Assembly: GCA_958402075.1 (NCBI GenBank)
Contig: CATXSD010000110.1
Coordinates: 1 to 8,294, forward strand
Direction of reading: 5' to 3'
Origin: Mediterranea massiliensis
GTDB taxonomy: Bacteria > Bacteroidota > Bacteroidia > Bacteroidales > Bacteroidaceae
Length of the DNA stretch: 8,294 nucleotides
Position 1 is the first letter of the stretch; each line of letters begins with the position of its first letter. A program made the translations under genes and the position numbers. The notes beneath the pieces were generated by a model. That model made no database searches. It saw nothing but the letters and a program-made list of their open reading frames with translations, and was not told where the DNA came from. Below are positions 6,511 to 8,294 of the stretch, one piece after another.

Positions 6511-7359
6511 TCAGCATGCCTTGAAGCTCATGTCCAGTCCCTTGACCGAATGAGTCAGGGCACCGACCGAGATGAAGTCTACGCCACACTCGGCATAGTC
6601 GCGCAGGGTATCGAAGGTAATGCCGCCCGACGACTCCGTCTCGTAGCGTCCGCCCACCATCTCGACGGCCTTGCGGGTCATTTCGGGTGTAAAGTTGTCG
6701 AACATGATGCGGTCCACGCCGCCCAGGTCGAGCACCTGCTGGAGTTCGTCCAGGTTGCGCACCTCGATTTCTATCTTCAGGTCCTTGCCCTTGGCCTTGC
6801 AATACTCCTTGGCGCGGGTGATGGCCTTGTCGATGCCGCCTGCAAAGTCCACGTGGTTGTCCTTGAGCAGAATCATGTCGAAGAGGCCGATGCGGTGGTT
6901 CACACCTCCGCCAATCTTGACGGCCATCTTCTCGAGGATGCGCATGCCGGGAGTGGTCTTGCGGGTGTCGAGCACGCGGGTATGCGTACCCTTGAGGCGC
7001 TCCTGATACTTGTGGGTCATGGTGGCGATGCCGCTCATGCGTTGCATGATGTTCAGCATCAGACGCTCCGTCTGGAGGAGCGACTGCACTTTGCCTTCCA
7101 CCACCATGGGCACGTCACCGGGCTTCACCTCGGCGCCGTCGTTCATGTAGACCGTCACCTTCAGGGTGGGGTCGAAACGGCGGAAGACTTCCTTGGCCAC
7201 TTCGATGCCGGCCAGGATGCCTGTTTCCTTTATCAAAAGCTTCGACTTGCCCATCGCCGTATCGGGGATACACGACAGCGTAGTGTGGTCGCCGTCACCT
7301 ATATCTTCTGCAAAAGCCAGGTCGATGAGCCTGTCTATCAGTTCTTGTTCCTTAGTCAT
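6511..7359 (-). CDS. nadC: Nicotinate-nucleotide pyrophosphorylase, carboxylating (quinolinate phosphoribosyltransferase)
   Basis: This 282-residue enzyme converts quinolinate and PRPP to nicotinate mononucleotide, CO2 and pyrophosphate in de novo NAD synthesis in the cytoplasm. The length is normal. Conserved elements are all present: EDIGDGDHTT (18-27), QTERLMLNIMQRMSGIAT (96-113, with Arg99), VLDTRKTTPGMR (129-140, Arg133/Lys134), KIGGGVNHRIGLFD (148-161, His155/Arg156), LLKDNH (164-169, Lys166), EIEVRNL, IMFDNF (218-223, Asp221), SSGGI and ISVGALTHS. These correspond to the quinolinate- and phosphate-binding residues of the family. I chose ATG 7357-7359. A TTG at 7371 is possible but adds only TTG-ACA-AGA-CCA inside the upstream gene. 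The ATG overlaps the end of the DUF4783 gene by 8 nt (ATGACTAA), so translation is likely coupled. No nadA or nadB is in the window. Confidence 0.97.
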   Translation of the reverse strand: MTKEQELIDRLIDLAFAEDIGDGDHTTLSCIPDTAMGKSKLLIKETGILAGIEVAKEVFRRFDPTLKVTVYMNDGAEVKPGDVPMVVEGKVQSLLQTERLMLNIMQRMSGIATMTHKYQERLKGTHTRVLDTRKTTPGMRILEKMAVKIGGGVNHRIGLFDMILLKDNHVDFAGGIDKAITRAKEYCKAKGKDLKIEIEVRNLDELQQVLDLGGVDRIMFDNFTPEMTRKAVEMVGGRYETESSGGITFDTLRDYAECGVDFISVGALTHSVKGLDMSFKAC

Positions 7360-7744
7360 TGGTCTTGTCAATCCTTATTTGATGAATATAATATCGGTTA
7401 TGTTCTCTCTTGAAAAAGCAATTGACCCGAAAGTTTCCGTTGGGGGTCTCCATGGTACCCACAAAGAAGCTCGAATCGCCCCGCTTGCCCTGGTGGTTGA
7501 CGTCGAAGCGGCTCACCCGGTTGTTGGTAAAGAAGTCCGACATGGCTCCTTCGGCAGCCATCTTGTCCACCTGGGACGGCTTGCTGAGGATAACCAGATC
7601 TACCTTCTCGCCCAAGTAGCGGTTCAGCTCCTGCGAGCTGCCTTTCTTGAAGGCCACCACCACTCCTACAGGGACATCCTGCGCCATCAGGGAGGCTATG
7701 CCTACCCACAGGCCGAGCAGAAAAAAGATTACCCGTTTTTTCAT
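7352..7744 (-). CDS. DUF4783 exported protein encoded immediately upstream of nadC
   Basis: This is a 130-residue protein starting at ATG 7742-7744 with a clear Sec signal peptide: MKKR, a hydrophobic core IFFLLGLWVGIASL, and cleavage after MAQ near residue 22. The mature domain of about 108 residues (VPVGVVVAFKKGSSQELNRYL, FFTNNRVSRFDVNHQG, FFVGTMETPNGNFRVNCFF, YYIHQIRI) has a helix followed by curved beta-strands, suggesting an NTF2-like cone fold. This is the DUF4783 family, found next to nadC in Bacteroidota. Its function is unknown. No catalytic residues are evident, which would suit a binding or structural role in the periplasm. Its TAA overlaps the nadC start, so both are made from one mRNA driven by the promoter at 7765-7797. 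Confidence 0.88.
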   Translation of the reverse strand: MKKRVIFFLLGLWVGIASLMAQDVPVGVVVAFKKGSSQELNRYLGEKVDLVILSKPSQVDKMAAEGAMSDFFTNNRVSRFDVNHQGKRGDSSFFVGTMETPNGNFRVNCFFKREHNRYYIHQIRIDKTND

Positions 7745-7764
7745 ATTACAAGCATTTACCTATG

Positions 7765-7797
7765 CAAAGGTAAACATTTATTGCAATATACCACAAA
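7765..7797 (-). promoter_or_regulatory. Promoter of the DUF4783-nadC operon
   Basis: On the minus strand TACCTTTG (7772-7765) is a perfect match to the Bacteroides -7 element TAnnTTTG. TTTG (7797-7794) lies 21 nt upstream as the -33 element. The -7 element ends 20 nt before the DUF4783 ATG, predicting a very short 5' leader. Confidence 0.75.
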
Positions 7798-7812
7798 AAA
7801 GTTGTATTTTTG
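7781..7812 (+). promoter_or_regulatory. Promoter of rlmH
   Basis: TATTTTTG (7805-7812) is a perfect TAnnTTTG -7 element, with TTG (7781-7783) 21 nt upstream. The -7 element ends 24 nt before the rlmH ATG. Its -33 region is interleaved with that of the divergent DUF4783-nadC promoter. Confidence 0.7.
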
Positions 7813-7836
7813 TTCACTAATCCAATCAAAAACAGC

Positions 7837-8294
7837 ATGAAAACCGTTCTACTCGTCGTAGGGAAAACCGTTGAGCCCCATTTTGTTGCCGCCATCGGCG
7901 ACTACGTGCAACGCACGAAACGCTACCTGTCGTTCGACCTGGAAGTGATTCCCGAACTGAAGAATACCAAGAGCCTGTCCGAAGAAGTGCAGAAGGAAAA
8001 GGAAGGCGACCTCATCCTGAAAGCCCTCCAGCCGGGCGACGTCGTGGTGCTGCTCGACGAAGGGGGAAAAGAAATGCGCTCCATGGAGTTTGCCGACTAC
8101 ATGAAGCGCAAGATGAACACAGTGAACAAGCGGCTGGTCTTCGTCATCGGAGGGCCCTACGGCTTTGCGCCGAAGGTCTATGCCGCGGCCCACGAGAAGA
8201 TGTCGCTCTCACGCATGACCTTCTCCCACCAGATGGTGAGGCTCATCTTCGTGGAGCAGCTCTATCGGGCCATGTCCATCCTGAACGGGAGCCC
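7837..8294 (+). CDS. rlmH: 23S rRNA (pseudouridine(1915)-N3)-methyltransferase, 3' end cut by the window
   Basis: The frame is open from ATG 7837 to the window end, giving 152 full codons plus two bases. RlmH proteins are about 155-157 residues and usually end in PYH plus one or two residues, so only some four residues and the stop are missing. The SPOUT-type methyltransferase features are present: LDEGGKEMRSMEFA (73-86), the SAM-binding knot FVIGGPYGFAP (102-112), AAAHEKMSLSRMTFSHQMVR (116-135) and FVEQLYRAMSIL (138-149). The enzyme is cytoplasmic and methylates pseudouridine 1915 in helix 69 of 23S rRNA on assembled 70S ribosomes. It is transcribed divergently from DUF4783-nadC from its own promoter. 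Confidence 0.96.
   Translation, partial: MKTVLLVVGKTVEPHFVAAIGDYVQRTKRYLSFDLEVIPELKNTKSLSEEVQKEKEGDLILKALQPGDVVVLLDEGGKEMRSMEFADYMKRKMNTVNKRLVFVIGGPYGFAPKVYAAAHEKMSLSRMTFSHQMVRLIFVEQLYRAMSILNGS

Noticed and set aside
7360..7371. TTG at 7371 as start of nadC
   Set aside because: The ATG at 7359 is four codons downstream, is a better start codon and overlaps the upstream stop as expected for coupling.
6550..7413. 287-codon open frame on the + strand opposite nadC
   Set aside because: NadC is unmistakable on the other strand, and this frame shows His/Val/Leu-rich shadow composition without a start region or signal.

Overview
The window looks like chromosomal DNA from a gut-type Bacteroides or a close relative in the Bacteroidota. 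The reasons are a TonB-dependent receptor paired with a DUF4249 lipoprotein, an ECF sigma factor coupled to a beta-barrel protein, a DUF4783-nadC pair next to rlmH, and promoters that fit the Bacteroides consensus (TTTG/TTG, about 21 nt, TAnnTTTG). The species cannot be resolved by eye. Nothing in the window looks like a mobile element, CRISPR array, tRNA or rRNA.

Left end (1-2259, + strand): the C-terminal 337 residues of a TonB-dependent outer-membrane receptor, then 23 nt later a DUF4249 lipoprotein. They form a probable nutrient-uptake pair that ends at a strong hairpin. This hairpin also serves the convergent gene from the right, an FMN-dependent nitronate monooxygenase / FabK-like enzyme (2288-3232, - strand).

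Centre (3334-6292, - strand): a compact four-gene cluster transcribed right to left. It encodes an ECF sigma factor with a TTG start; a 366-residue protein overlapping it by 14 nt; a DUF4943-like lipoprotein; and a small secreted protein, perhaps DUF4858. The 366-residue protein has a short cytoplasmic N-terminus, one inner-membrane helix, a low-complexity linker of about 130 residues and a C-terminal beta-barrel of about 160 residues. That layout matches the dual membrane-spanning anti-sigma (Dma) family of Bacteroidota, whose founding member controls an ECF sigma factor (Das1) and outer-membrane vesiculation. I consider this the most interesting system in the window.

Right end (6422-8294): nadC (quinolinate phosphoribosyltransferase, - strand) is overlapped by 8 nt by an upstream DUF4783 exported protein and followed by a clear intrinsic terminator at 6422-6476. 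Divergent from this pair is rlmH, the 23S rRNA methyltransferase, cut by the window end a few residues before its stop. The two divergent promoters interlock within about 48 bp.

There is no gene-free stretch longer than 300 bases. The largest gap, 6293-6510, holds the nadC terminator, an inverted repeat and the presumed leader of the sigma-factor operon.
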